Positions 44,004 through 53,032 of a stretch of 64,000 nt of DNA are shown piece by piece. The DNA is taken from contig NZ_CP133083.1 in NCBI RefSeq assembly GCF_030908545.1, forward strand, positions 2,551,691-2,615,690, given 5' to 3'. The notes below the pieces were generated by a model, which saw only the letters and a program-made list of their open reading frames with translations, was not told where the DNA came from and ran no database searches. This stretch comes from Nitrosomonas sp. sh817. Lineage in GTDB: Bacteria > Pseudomonadota > Gammaproteobacteria > Burkholderiales > Nitrosomonadaceae. Made by a program: the position numbers and the translations under genes. How positions within the stretch are numbered: the stretch's first letter is position 1; each line of letters starts with the position of its first letter.

Positions 44004-44609
44004 ATGATAGAAATAACAAACAAAACGAGCAGACGAACCCGGAAGCGAGCAGCCATGCTGGAGCAAATCTCAGGGGCTGCGGCCAATCTGTTCGGAACCA
44101 AAGGCTTTGAATCGGTAACCATGGAGCTTATCGCAGCCGAAGCAGACGTATCCAAGCGTACGCTGTACAAGCACTTCCAGTCTAAAGATGCAGTATTGGC
44201 CTATATACTAGAAGCCGAACTGGCGCGTGACATGGCCACCTTCGAACTGAAACTGAAAAAAGAGTCGACTTTTCGCGGCAGCGTTTCGGCTCTGCTCGAA
44301 CAATCAGCGGCATGGTGCGAAACACATCCCGATTACTTGCTGCCGTTTATCCGCCACAAGTTCGCCACCTTCGATCCGGCGGCCGAACGGCTAAACCGCG
44401 GCGATATTGTGCAAACCTGGATCAGGCTGATTGCACAGGGGCAACGTATCGGTGAATTGAACAACCGTCTGCCAACCGAACAGCTGGCAATCTATTTCCA
44501 TTATCTTTATTTCGGAGCACTGATGCGCTGGATCACAAATCGCGATCTCAAGCTGAAAAATGAATTCGATATCATCGTCGCCTTGTTCATCGAAGGAGCA
44601 AAAGCATGA
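44004..44609 (+). CDS. TetR-family transcriptional regulator
   Basis: 201 residues. The helix-turn-helix is in ITMELIAAEADVSKRTLYKHF-type context (VTMELIAAEADVSKRTLYKH), with a ligand-binding helical domain after it. The ATG at 44004 is chosen over the TTG at 43995. It is divergent from the glycosyltransferase-hydrolase-monooxygenase operon and separated by a palindromic operator, so it very likely represses that operon and itself until a small ligand binds. Confidence 0.9.
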   Translation: MIEITNKTSRRTRKRAAMLEQISGAAANLFGTKGFESVTMELIAAEADVSKRTLYKHFQSKDAVLAYILEAELARDMATFELKLKKESTFRGSVSALLEQSAAWCETHPDYLLPFIRHKFATFDPAAERLNRGDIVQTWIRLIAQGQRIGELNNRLPTEQLAIYFHYLYFGALMRWITNRDLKLKNEFDIIVALFIEGAKA

Positions 44610-44628
44610 GATGTGTTCATCCGAGTAA

Positions 44629-44796
44629 TCAATCCGGTTCGTTAACACTAATCTCAGCGAACACTTGATCGATCCAGCCGATGGAAAATTTCTGGATGTT
44701 TACGGCAACGGCATGACGTTGAACGATTTCCGTTCCAACACCAGAATCGCAAAATTATCCCGCCGGCTGCTCGGCCGGGACATCACCGCAACATAA
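44629..44796 (+). pseudogene. 3' remnant of an unknown gene
   Basis: A frame open from 44629 to a TAA at 44794 reads LIDPADGKFLDVYGNGMTLN then DFRSNTRIAKLSRRLLGRD, a protein-like C-terminus, with no start codon and a stop just upstream. It is probably a decayed gene end. I do not recognise its family. Confidence 0.35.
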
Positions 44797-44874
44797 CCGG
44801 ACAATCCCGTCCGGTCATATCCCCCTGCTCTTTAGCCAGCAGCGCTGCTCACTTTTCCGCAGAGATTATCCTCG

Positions 44875-45025
44875 CTTAAGGAAATGCTGATTAATTGACT
44901 ATACGAGCGAATCACTTCGTTGCGCGGCACCCACTCCCTCGCCTATCAGATTGATATGTCCCGGTTGTTGCGTTCCGTGCGCCTCGCCCTTCATCACGTT
45001 CGTTGAATTAATCAGCGCTTCCCCA
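44875..45025 (-). repeat. MITE-like repeat family A, copy 4
   Basis: About 150 bases from CTTAAGGAAATGCTGATTAA to AATTAATCAGCGCTTCCCC, in the same orientation as copy 1. It lies 130 bases before the sulfur operon. The remaining 45026-45153 probably includes the operon's promoter, though no clear one was seen. Confidence 0.85.
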
Positions 45026-45153
45026 AAAATGAAATCCACAGTATCGCAAGTTTTGTTATACGAAAAGATGATAAGCAAATGAAAAACTATTAGTTCCAAG
45101 AATAAAGAAAGCTGTGTAAATTTGCGGCCTTCATAACTCTGATTGTTACAGAA

Positions 45154-45351
45154 ATGACACAGCTTTCAACAACACACAAAAGCGACCAGCTCAACGCAGA
45201 AGTCGTCCAGGAAATTGTGGATGCCGTCACCAGCATCGACTATGGCTCGGTTGAAGTGGTGATACACGACGGCAAAGTCGTGCAAATCGAGTGCCGCAAG
45301 AAAATCCGCATCAATCACAGCGGGTCAGGGCGTAAGGCATTGAAATCATGA
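45154..45351 (+). CDS. YezD-like DUF2292 small protein
   Basis: 65 residues. The core VVQEIVDAVTSIDYGSVEVV followed by IHDGKVVQIECRKKIR matches the YezD/DUF2292 family, often encoded with sulfate-uptake and cysteine genes. Function is not known; its size and single beta-alpha fold suggest a regulator or small-molecule binder. First gene of the sulfur operon, 144 bases before the porin. Confidence 0.85.
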   Translation: MTQLSTTHKSDQLNAEVVQEIVDAVTSIDYGSVEVVIHDGKVVQIECRKKIRINHSGSGRKALKS

Positions 45352-45495
45352 TCTTAGAAATACCGCCAAGATTCGCTTGCGGCAAATCAACCGGCACCAG
45401 CAATCAGTAATACCGGCCAGTAACACTGGGGGTAACAGCAAAAACAATATCCGTAACTCAACCGGTAGACCGGAGGGCTTACTCAGGAGAATACA

Positions 45496-47172
45496 GTGAG
45501 GTTTCTTAAGTTTTCTTTATCTATTGCGGCAGTCATCTTATCGACTGCCATTCCGGCGGCAGCGTCTTCGGACGGCAAGCCTGCCTTAGACTTTCAAAAT
45601 ATCCAGAAAAGCATTGTCCAATTGGCACAGCAAATCGTTGCCGAACCCAGCAAACCGGCGGACCAAGCGAAAGAAGTTGAAAAAACACTGCCGGGGATAG
45701 TACCGCAAGCGCAAAAACCGGCAACAGCACCGGCGGCTGCGCAATCAACCAGTTTTCATCGCCGCTCGGATAGCTACGCAACCAATCCGGAATCGGATCC
45801 GCCGCGCTACGTGCGCCGGTTAAGCGACATCGGTGTCGACGCATTTAAGGACATTACCTGGCTGGATATCGGTTTCGAACACCGCACCCGCTACGAGTGG
45901 CGCAACAACGATCTCCGGCGTGTCGAGGGCGGGGAAGACAATCCGATCTTTTTCCGGCATCGCGCTTGGCTGGGTATCCGGGATATTTTGGATCCGTTCC
46001 GTTTCGCGGTGGAATTCCAGGATTCCCGTGTCGTCAACAATAAATACGTAACAACCGACCAGGAAAGAAACGAATACGATTTAATCAACGCCTACGGTGA
46101 GCTTAATTTCAAGAAAGCACTCGGCGCCGACGATCGTGGCAATGACCGTCCGATCCGCTTCCGCGTGGGCCGGATGGCTTACGAGACCACCGACCGGCGC
46201 TTTATCGCCCGTAACGAATGGCGTAACACCACCAATACGTTTGAAGGTTTTCGTCTGAACTTCGGACGCGAAGCCAATGACTGGGAACTGGATTTATTCG
46301 GTTATCAGCCGGTACGGCGCGCGCAAACCAAGTTCGACATGTCCAACGAACGGCTTTGGTTCTTCGGCGCCATCGGTCACTGGCGCCGGTGGTCCGACAT
46401 CATCACGATACAACCATATTTCATGGGGCAGAAACAAAATGCCGACCCCAATGGCTTCACCGCCGCCAACCGCCTGGACCGGGAAATTTACATGCCGGGT
46501 TTCCGCACCTATGGCAAGGTCGGCGATCTGTTTGACTTTGACGTCAGCTACAACCATCAATTTGGCTACAGCGGACCGCTGCGGCAGGATGCGCAAGGTT
46601 ACACCATCGAAGTCGGCAAAACCTTCAATCATCCGTGGAAACCGCGCCTCACCGGTTTTTATGGTTACGCCAGCGGCGATAAAGATCCCAACGACGGCGT
46701 CGACAACCGTTTCGACCGCTTTTTCGGTTTCGCCCGGCCTTGGTCGGCGGATCACTACGTAGTCTATGAAAACTTGAAAGCACCGAAAATCCGGATGGAC
46801 TTGCAGCCAACGCAGAAACTGGGGTTTGAACTGACGTATGGCTGGTATTTCCTGGCGAGCAAACGCGATCGCATGTTTGATATTCTCGACGGCAACATCA
46901 GCCAAACCGTCAGGGATCCGGGCTTCAACCGGGACCGCACCGGCCAAAGCGGCGATTACGCGGGACACGCGCTCGAAGGACGGATACGCTATCAAGTATC
47001 GCCGAGAATCAATACCGTCTTGGGCTATACCCACTTTACCGCGGAAGATTTCGTCAAGAATCGTATTGCCGCAAGCCCGTCTTGCGCGACCGGACACGCG
47101 CATCCTTGCGTCGACCACCGCTCAGGAGACACCGACTTTCTGTACTTTGAAGTACTCATCAGCCTCTTATAA
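45496..47172 (+). CDS. Alginate-export (AlgE)-family outer-membrane channel
   Basis: 558 residues, starting at GTG with AGGAGA upstream. A signal peptide (to about AAASS) is followed by a Pro/Ala/Gln-rich linker (about 60-85) and a predicted 18-stranded barrel from about 120. DRRFIARNEWRNTTNTFEG and TYGKVGDLFDFDVSYNHQFG are typical of PF13372. In this operon, between DUF2292 and the sulfate-binding protein, it is more likely an anion or organosulfur entry channel than an alginate exporter. That is inference. Confidence 0.82.
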   Translation: MRFLKFSLSIAAVILSTAIPAAASSDGKPALDFQNIQKSIVQLAQQIVAEPSKPADQAKEVEKTLPGIVPQAQKPATAPAAAQSTSFHRRSDSYATNPESDPPRYVRRLSDIGVDAFKDITWLDIGFEHRTRYEWRNNDLRRVEGGEDNPIFFRHRAWLGIRDILDPFRFAVEFQDSRVVNNKYVTTDQERNEYDLINAYGELNFKKALGADDRGNDRPIRFRVGRMAYETTDRRFIARNEWRNTTNTFEGFRLNFGREANDWELDLFGYQPVRRAQTKFDMSNERLWFFGAIGHWRRWSDIITIQPYFMGQKQNADPNGFTAANRLDREIYMPGFRTYGKVGDLFDFDVSYNHQFGYSGPLRQDAQGYTIEVGKTFNHPWKPRLTGFYGYASGDKDPNDGVDNRFDRFFGFARPWSADHYVVYENLKAPKIRMDLQPTQKLGFELTYGWYFLASKRDRMFDILDGNISQTVRDPGFNRDRTGQSGDYAGHALEGRIRYQVSPRINTVLGYTHFTAEDFVKNRIAASPSCATGHAHPCVDHRSGDTDFLYFEVLISLL

Positions 47173-47197
47173 ACCCTGTCTTTAATGGAGAAATAGC

Positions 47198-48199
47198 ATG
47201 AATATTAAAAAACTGTTCACAACAAGCATCTTAACCGCAGGTCTCATCGTCAGCGGTCACGCGCTGGCTGAAAAAACCATCCTGAATGTCTCATACGACC
47301 CGACCCGTGAGCTCTATCAGGAATTCAACGCAGCTTTTGCCAAATATTGGCAAAGCAAAAACAATGAAACCGTCAAAGTGCAACAATCGCACGGCGGTTC
47401 CGGCAAGCAGGCGCGTTCCGTCATCGATGGTCTGGAAGCGGATGTCGTCACGCTGGCATTAGCCAGCGATATCAACGCCATCGCCGAGAAAGCCAAATTG
47501 CTGCCGGAAGATTGGCAACAACGGCTGGCGCTTAATAGCACCCCGTACACATCGACGATTATCTTCCTGGTGCGCAAAGGCAACCCCAAAGGCATCAAAG
47601 ACTGGGAAGACCTCGCGCGTCCGGGCGTGGCCGTCATCACGCCGAATCCCAAAACCTCCGGCGGCGCGCAATGGAATTATCTGGCCGCGTGGGAATACGG
47701 CAAGCGGCGTTTGGGCGGTGAAGATAAAGCAAAAGATTTTGTGGCCAATCTCTATAAAAATGTGCCCGTGCTGGATTCCGGCGCGCGCGGCTCCACCACC
47801 ACCTTTGTCGAGCGCGGCGTGGGCGATGTGCTGATCACCTGGGAAAATGAAGCATTCCTGGCATTGAAAGAATACGGCGCGGAGAAATTCGAGATCGTCA
47901 TCCCCTCGTTAAGCATACTGGCTGAACCGCCGGTAGCAGTGGTCGACAAAGTCGCCGACAAGCGCGGCACCCGCCAGATCGCCGAAGCGTATTTGCAATA
48001 CCTCTATTCGGATGAAGGACAGGAAATCGCCGCCAAGCATTACTATCGTCCTACGAACGCCAAGATAGCCGAGAAATATGCCGCGCAATTCCCCAAAATC
48101 GATTTGTTCACAATCGACGATGCCTTTGGCGGCTGGAAAAATGCGCACAAAGTGCATTTTGCTGATGATGCATATTTTGACCAGATTTATCTGAAATAA
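47198..48199 (+). CDS. sbp: Periplasmic sulfate-binding protein
   Basis: 333 residues with a signal peptide ending in HALA. The family signature [19 protein letters not shown] and then [33 protein letters not shown] and WENEA are those of Sbp/CysP, which bind sulfate or thiosulfate for CysTWA. It begins 25 bases after the porin and four genes upstream of its transporter components, with an encapsulin pair and two other genes placed between. Confidence 0.94.
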   Translation: MNIKKLFTTSILTAGLIVSGHALAEKTILNVSYDPTRELYQEFNAAFAKYWQSKNNETVKVQQSHGGSGKQARSVIDGLEADVVTLALASDINAIAEKAKLLPEDWQQRLALNSTPYTSTIIFLVRKGNPKGIKDWEDLARPGVAVITPNPKTSGGAQWNYLAAWEYGKRRLGGEDKAKDFVANLYKNVPVLDSGARGSTTTFVERGVGDVLITWENEAFLALKEYGAEKFEIVIPSLSILAEPPVAVVDKVADKRGTRQIAEAYLQYLYSDEGQEIAAKHYYRPTNAKIAEKYAAQFPKIDLFTIDDAFGGWKNAHKVHFADDAYFDQIYLK

Positions 48200-48249
48200 C
48201 GATCCAATAGCGCACCTAAAGGTGCGCTTCCAGAAATAAGGAATTGAAA

Positions 48250-48582
48250 ATGACAGTTCTAATTGTCGGTGGCGATTACATCACATCATTCAAGCATTTG
48301 CTTTCTACCCAGCAAGATAAACATATCGAGCATTGGGATGGCCGAAAAAAAGGGTTTATTAAAAAATCATTCCCGAATGAAACACAGCTCGTGATCGTCA
48401 TTTGCGACTTTGTCAATCATAGCCTGACACATTCGGTTAAGAAAAAAGCCAGCCGTAAAGGCATACCGCTGGTGTATTGCCACCGTTCAATTAACGAACT
48501 GAAACATAAACTGCAAGGTAGCGATCAAGCCGATGAAAGTTGTTGTTATCCAAACAGCAATTCATTCAGGAGACTGCATTAA
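48250..48582 (+). CDS. DUF2325 domain protein
   Basis: 110 residues. The start at 48250 follows AAGGA. VLIVGGDYITSFKHLL and LVIVICDFVNHSLTHSVKKKA and PLVYCHRSI match DUF2325, a small Rossmann-like family usually with conserved Cys/His, often seen beside metal or sulfur genes. Two C-terminal Cys (DESCCYPN) could bind sulfur or metal. Function unknown. It lies directly after sbp in the sulfur operon. Confidence 0.78.
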   Translation: MTVLIVGGDYITSFKHLLSTQQDKHIEHWDGRKKGFIKKSFPNETQLVIVICDFVNHSLTHSVKKKASRKGIPLVYCHRSINELKHKLQGSDQADESCCYPNSNSFRRLH

Positions 48583-48646
48583 TGATTTTGTTGTTTAACT
48601 GCAACCGGTCTCTCTTCATCAAAACATACGGCAAGGAGATACACCC

Positions 48647-49468
48647 ATGAATGCATCGGTCAGCTATTCAGCCAGCAATAAAGACGAATTTGAACTCATT
48701 CAATCGGCTACTGATTATTCGTTACTAAGAGACGAGCAGGGTTGGATCAGCGGACGTTTTTACCAGTGCGAACTAACCAGCGTCTTTCAACCGGTTTTCA
48801 ATCCCGGCAGAAGCCAAATCATTGGACACGCAGCGTATATTCGTTCCAAATCCAATAGCGAACCATCACTATGGCCATGGCAGGTTTTCTCCATGGCATC
48901 GAAAGACGAACAATTGATTGAATTGGATCGTTTATGCCGGGCGATTCATGCACTTAATTTTTATTTTAATAGTACTTCCAAAACGGACAAACTGTTCGTC
49001 GAGGTTCATCCGCGACTGTTAGAGAGCGTCAAGGACGACCATGGCCGTGCCTTTGAAAATTTTCTCGACTTGATCGGCGTAAAAACTTCTCAAGTTGTCA
49101 TTGAAATTCCACAGACGGTCAATCGCAACTGGAAATTGCTACAACACGTCATCACCAACTACCGCTCGCGTGGTTATCAAATCGCCGCCAATTACAGCGG
49201 CACACAAAGCGATTGGATGGTGGAACTTGGCAGTTTGTATCCGGATATTGTGCGGATCACTGCAGGAGACTTGACTCGCCATTCCGATCTCGTTTCACTG
49301 GTGGAGACTATCCACAGCTTCGGATCAAGCCTTCTGGTAAGAGACATCGAAACATCCATTCACTTGGTTACCGCCTTACGAAATCAAGCGGATTTTTTAC
49401 AGGGAAACATGCTCGGCGAGCCGCAACGAGCCATTCATGCGCTTGAGTCGACATTCATTTCAAAATAG
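48647..49468 (+). CDS. Degenerate EAL-domain protein
   Basis: 273 residues with AAGGAG upstream. The fold is an EAL domain (TSVFQPVFNP, LFVEVHPRLL, VVIEIPQ, FLQGNMLGEPQ), but the catalytic residues are lost: the EAL motif itself reads GHAAYIR at 60-66, the metal-binding Asn is His, and the DDFGTG loop is YSGTQSDW. It cannot be a c-di-GMP phosphodiesterase; it may be a c-di-GMP receptor or a protein-protein adaptor. It is embedded in the sulfur operon just before the encapsulin. Confidence 0.85.
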   Translation: MNASVSYSASNKDEFELIQSATDYSLLRDEQGWISGRFYQCELTSVFQPVFNPGRSQIIGHAAYIRSKSNSEPSLWPWQVFSMASKDEQLIELDRLCRAIHALNFYFNSTSKTDKLFVEVHPRLLESVKDDHGRAFENFLDLIGVKTSQVVIEIPQTVNRNWKLLQHVITNYRSRGYQIAANYSGTQSDWMVELGSLYPDIVRITAGDLTRHSDLVSLVETIHSFGSSLLVRDIETSIHLVTALRNQADFLQGNMLGEPQRAIHALESTFISK

Positions 49469-49568
49469 ATCAACCAATGAAGGAGCCAATATCAACCGAC
49501 ACCAAACTGAATCTTTCTAAACAAGCCGTCCGCACAATGATCACATTATTTAATCCGAGGAGAATGAC

Positions 49569-50486
49569 ATGACCGATATTCATCAAGCCCATACCGCATT
49601 AGGCGATGTCGCAGCAAGGACGCTTGCGAACGCCACTAAAACCGTTCCAATGATGGGAACTATCACGCCACGCTGGTTAACCCATCTGCTACATTGGGTG
49701 CCGGTCGAGGCAGGTATTTACCGCGTCAACAAAGTGAAAGACCCCGATCAAGTCGAAGTGGATTGCTCAGCCAAAGATGAGCGCGAGTTGCCTGCTACCT
49801 TTGTCGACTATGAAGAATGGGGCCGGGAATATGTCCTAAGCGCGGTCAATACCGTGTTGGATGTTCATACCCGCGTTTCCGATCTGTATAGCAGCCCGCA
49901 CAATCAAATCCGCGAACAGTTGCGCCTCACGATCGAGACTGCAAAAGAACGCCAGGAAAGCGAGCTGATCAATAACAAAGAATACGGGCTGCTCAATAAC
50001 GCCGCAAAATCAATGCGGGTGAAGACACGAACCGGCGCCCCCACCCCTGATGATTTGGATGAACTGATTGCACGTGTCTGGAAAGAACCTGGTTTCTTTC
50101 TAGCGCACCCGCAAGCAATCGCCGCGTTTGGCCGCGAGTGTACCCGCCGCGGCGTTCCACCCCCGACTGTTTCGCTGTTTGGTTCACAATTCCTGACTTG
50201 GCGCGGCATTCCATTGATTCCGAGCGACAAGCTCAATATCACCGGCGGTAAAACCAATATCCTGCTGCTGCGCACCGGGGAAAGCCGTCAAGGCGTGGTT
50301 GGATTGTATCAACCTGACTTGCCGGGCCAGCAAGGCATGGGTTTATCAGTACGTTTTATGGGTATCAATCACAAAGCGATTGCCTCTTATCTGGTGTCTC
50401 TCTACTGCTCGCTGGCGGTATTGACCGAAGATGCGCTCGGCGTGCTCGAAAACGTCGAAATAGGTAAATATCATGAGTACAAATAA
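49569..50486 (+). CDS. Family 2A encapsulin shell protein
   Basis: 305 residues, no transmembrane segment, AGGAG eight bases before the ATG. TITPRWLTHLLHWVPVEAGI then the long N-terminal arm, and VSLFGSQFLTWRGIPLIPSDKL with MGLSVRFMGINHKAIASYLV match SrpI-type Family 2A encapsulins (HK97-fold shells), a family long misannotated as a membrane antigen. It forms a nanocompartment that takes in a cysteine desulfurase cargo. The cargo gene follows with a 14-base overlap, so shell and cargo are made together. Assignment by family recognition; assembly is not demonstrated. Confidence 0.9.
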   Translation: MTDIHQAHTALGDVAARTLANATKTVPMMGTITPRWLTHLLHWVPVEAGIYRVNKVKDPDQVEVDCSAKDERELPATFVDYEEWGREYVLSAVNTVLDVHTRVSDLYSSPHNQIREQLRLTIETAKERQESELINNKEYGLLNNAAKSMRVKTRTGAPTPDDLDELIARVWKEPGFFLAHPQAIAAFGRECTRRGVPPPTVSLFGSQFLTWRGIPLIPSDKLNITGGKTNILLLRTGESRQGVVGLYQPDLPGQQGMGLSVRFMGINHKAIASYLVSLYCSLAVLTEDALGVLENVEIGKYHEYK

Positions 50487-52158
50487 TTTCGAGCAACCGG
50501 CCAGTGACACACTAAACACGACGGCCGGCTATCTGCCGGATGTGGAGTTACTCACGCGGCTGGCGAATGAATATTTTTCTGCGTTACCGGCTGCCGCTCC
50601 GGCTTCAACCGCATCGCCCGCTGCACCGGTTACTTCGCCGCCTGCACTGGAGATTCCCGTATTCCCGGCAGATCATTTCCATGCGGGGAATTCCGCGTTT
50701 CCTCCAACGGGTACCGGCAACCTCTCCAACGTAACCATTTCCGCTGTGCTAGCGGCCATCCCGCTACCGTTCGAGGAGGAATTGCGCAACCTGTTCCCGC
50801 CAGCACCGCTTAACCCTGATGCCCATGCCGGCATCCCGGGTCGCGCCGGCAACGATTCATCATTCTATTTCATCGATAGCCTCGTATCACCGCGCGCGGA
50901 TGAAGCAACCGTTAAATTCGCACCGGCGCATCCGCCGTTTGATGTGAATGCGATCCGGCGCGATTTCCCGGTGTTGAAAGAGCTCGTGCACGGACGGCCG
51001 CTGATTTGGCTGGATAACGCCGCCACGACGCAAAAACCGCAAGCCGTCATTGATCGCCTGTCGCATTTTTACCGCCACGAGAACTCCAATATTCACCGGG
51101 CGGCGCACGAGCTGGCAGCGCGCGCCACCGATGCCTATGAAGACGCACGCAAAAAAACCGGTCAGTTTCTCAATGCGCCGTCGGCTGACGAAATCGTATT
51201 TGTGCGCGGCACCACCGAAGGGATCAATCTCGTCGCGCAAAGCTGGGGACGGCAGCACATCCAGCAAGGCGATGAAATCGTGATCTCCTGGCTGGAGCAT
51301 CACGCTAACATCGTTCCCTGGCAACAGTTATGCAACGAAAAGGGTGCGGTATTGCGCGTTGCGCCGGTTGACGATCATGGTCAGGTTTTGCTGGATGAAT
51401 ATCAAAAACTACTCAATTCACGCACCAAGTTAGTTGCTTTTTCTCAAGTTTCTAATGCGCTGGGCACCATCACGCCTGCACAACAAATGATTGCGATGGC
51501 GCACCGTGTTGGCGCACGAGTGCTGGTAGACGGCGCGCAATCGGTTTCGCACATGCGCGTCGACGTGCAGCAGCTCGATTGCGACTGGTTCGTGTTTTCC
51601 GGTCATAAGGTATTCGCACCTACCGGAATCGGTGCGTTGTTCGGCAAAGCCGAATTGCTTAATTCGATGCAGCCCTGGCAAGGCGGCGGCAACATGATTG
51701 AAGACGTGACCTTTAAAAAAACCACCTACCAGTCCGCTCCTGCACGTTTTGAAGCCGGTACCGGTAATATCGCCGATGCCGTCGGATTGGGAGCGGCGAT
51801 TGATTATGTGCAGCGCATCGGCATCGACAACATCAGCCGCTACGAGCATCAACTACTGGTATATGCGACGCGCGGTCTCAGCACGGTTCCCGGTTTGAAA
51901 CTGATCGGCACGGCACCGGAGAAAGCCAGCGTCTTGTCTTTTGTCCTTAAAGGATTCAGTTCCGAAGAAGTTGGATCGGCATTGAATCGCGAAGGAATAG
52001 CGGTACGCGCCGGGCATCATTGCGCACAACCGATCTTGCGGCGTTATGGCCTAGAAACCACGGTTCGCCCGTCATTGGCATTTTATAATACCTGTGCGGA
52101 AATCGACTTTCTCATTTCTGCATTACTTCGCATCCAGGGAGGCCGCTCCAGTTTTTAG
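50473..52158 (+). CDS. Encapsulin cargo cysteine desulfurase with N-terminal targeting domain
   Basis: 561 residues in two parts. Residues 1 to about 155 are Pro/Ala-rich and disordered-looking, with short conserved-type blocks LPDVELLTRLANEYFSALP and FYFIDSLVSP, as in Family 2A cargo-loading domains. Residues from about 156 (FDVNAIRRDFPVL) form a SufS/CsdA-type PLP desulfurase; Lys379 in FSGHKVFAPTG binds PLP and Cys517 in GHHCAQP is the persulfide Cys. It converts cysteine to alanine and transfers sulfur; in the shell the sulfur can build up. It overlaps the shell gene and precedes cysT. Confidence 0.93.
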   Translation: MSTNNFEQPASDTLNTTAGYLPDVELLTRLANEYFSALPAAAPASTASPAAPVTSPPALEIPVFPADHFHAGNSAFPPTGTGNLSNVTISAVLAAIPLPFEEELRNLFPPAPLNPDAHAGIPGRAGNDSSFYFIDSLVSPRADEATVKFAPAHPPFDVNAIRRDFPVLKELVHGRPLIWLDNAATTQKPQAVIDRLSHFYRHENSNIHRAAHELAARATDAYEDARKKTGQFLNAPSADEIVFVRGTTEGINLVAQSWGRQHIQQGDEIVISWLEHHANIVPWQQLCNEKGAVLRVAPVDDHGQVLLDEYQKLLNSRTKLVAFSQVSNALGTITPAQQMIAMAHRVGARVLVDGAQSVSHMRVDVQQLDCDWFVFSGHKVFAPTGIGALFGKAELLNSMQPWQGGGNMIEDVTFKKTTYQSAPARFEAGTGNIADAVGLGAAIDYVQRIGIDNISRYEHQLLVYATRGLSTVPGLKLIGTAPEKASVLSFVLKGFSSEEVGSALNREGIAVRAGHHCAQPILRRYGLETTVRPSLAFYNTCAEIDFLISALLRIQGGRSSF

Positions 52159-52194
52159 CATGAGTCACACTAATTTACTTTACGAGGTTTCTAA

Positions 52195-53025
52195 TTGAGC
52201 ACATTCAAGCAGCACAGCATTCTGCCCGGTTTCAATCTGGCATTGGGATTCACGCTGTTGTACCTCAGTCTGATCGTCTTGATTCCGCTCTCGGCGGCAT
52301 TCATCCGCACAGCCGAGCTGACTTGGCCGGAATTTTGGGCGATTGTCACGACGCCACGGGTATTGGCTTCGTACCGTTTGACGTTCGGTGTGTCGTTCGC
52401 AGCCGCGCTGGTCAACGCGGTTTTCGGTTTGTTAGTGGCGTGGGTGCTGGTGCGTTACCACTTTCCCGGCAAGAAAATCGTCGATGCGTTAGTCGACCTG
52501 CCGTTTGCATTGCCAACCGCCGTGGCTGGGATTGCACTGACTGCGCTGTATTCCGGCAATGGCTGGATCGGTCAGCATCTTGAACCGCTCGGCATCAAAG
52601 TAGCATTCACGCCGCTGGGTATTTTTGTAGCGTTGACCTTTATCGGTTTGCCATTCGTGGTGCGCACGGTTCAGCCAGTGCTCGAAGACATCGAAGCCGA
52701 ATTGGAAGAAGCGGCGGCGACGCTCGGTGCCAATCGCTGGCAAACCTTCTCGCGCGTTATTTTCCCCGCACTCTTTCCCGCCTTGATGACCGGCTTTGCA
52801 CTGGCTTTTGCGCGGGCGATCGGTGAGTACGGCTCGGTTATTTTCATCGCCGGCAATATGCCGTTAATTTCCGAGATCACGCCGCTGTTGATCGTCACCA
52901 AACTGGAACAATACGACTACGCCGGGGCCACGGCATTGTCGGTCGTCATGCTGGTGATTTCTTTCATTCTGTTATTAATCATTAATCTGCTGCAATGGTG
53001 GAGCCGCCGCAGCGCGCAAGCTTGA
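52195..53025 (+). CDS. cysT: Sulfate ABC transporter permease CysT
   Basis: 276 residues, starting at TTG with GAGG seven bases upstream; no ATG is in frame nearby. Six hydrophobic helices, and the coupling EAA motif [21 protein letters not shown] near residue 165. Subunit of the CysTWA-Sbp importer of sulfate/thiosulfate. It follows the desulfurase by 36 bases. Confidence 0.95.
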   Translation: MSTFKQHSILPGFNLALGFTLLYLSLIVLIPLSAAFIRTAELTWPEFWAIVTTPRVLASYRLTFGVSFAAALVNAVFGLLVAWVLVRYHFPGKKIVDALVDLPFALPTAVAGIALTALYSGNGWIGQHLEPLGIKVAFTPLGIFVALTFIGLPFVVRTVQPVLEDIEAELEEAAATLGANRWQTFSRVIFPALFPALMTGFALAFARAIGEYGSVIFIAGNMPLISEITPLLIVTKLEQYDYAGATALSVVMLVISFILLLIINLLQWWSRRSAQA

Positions 53026-53032
53026 GGACACG

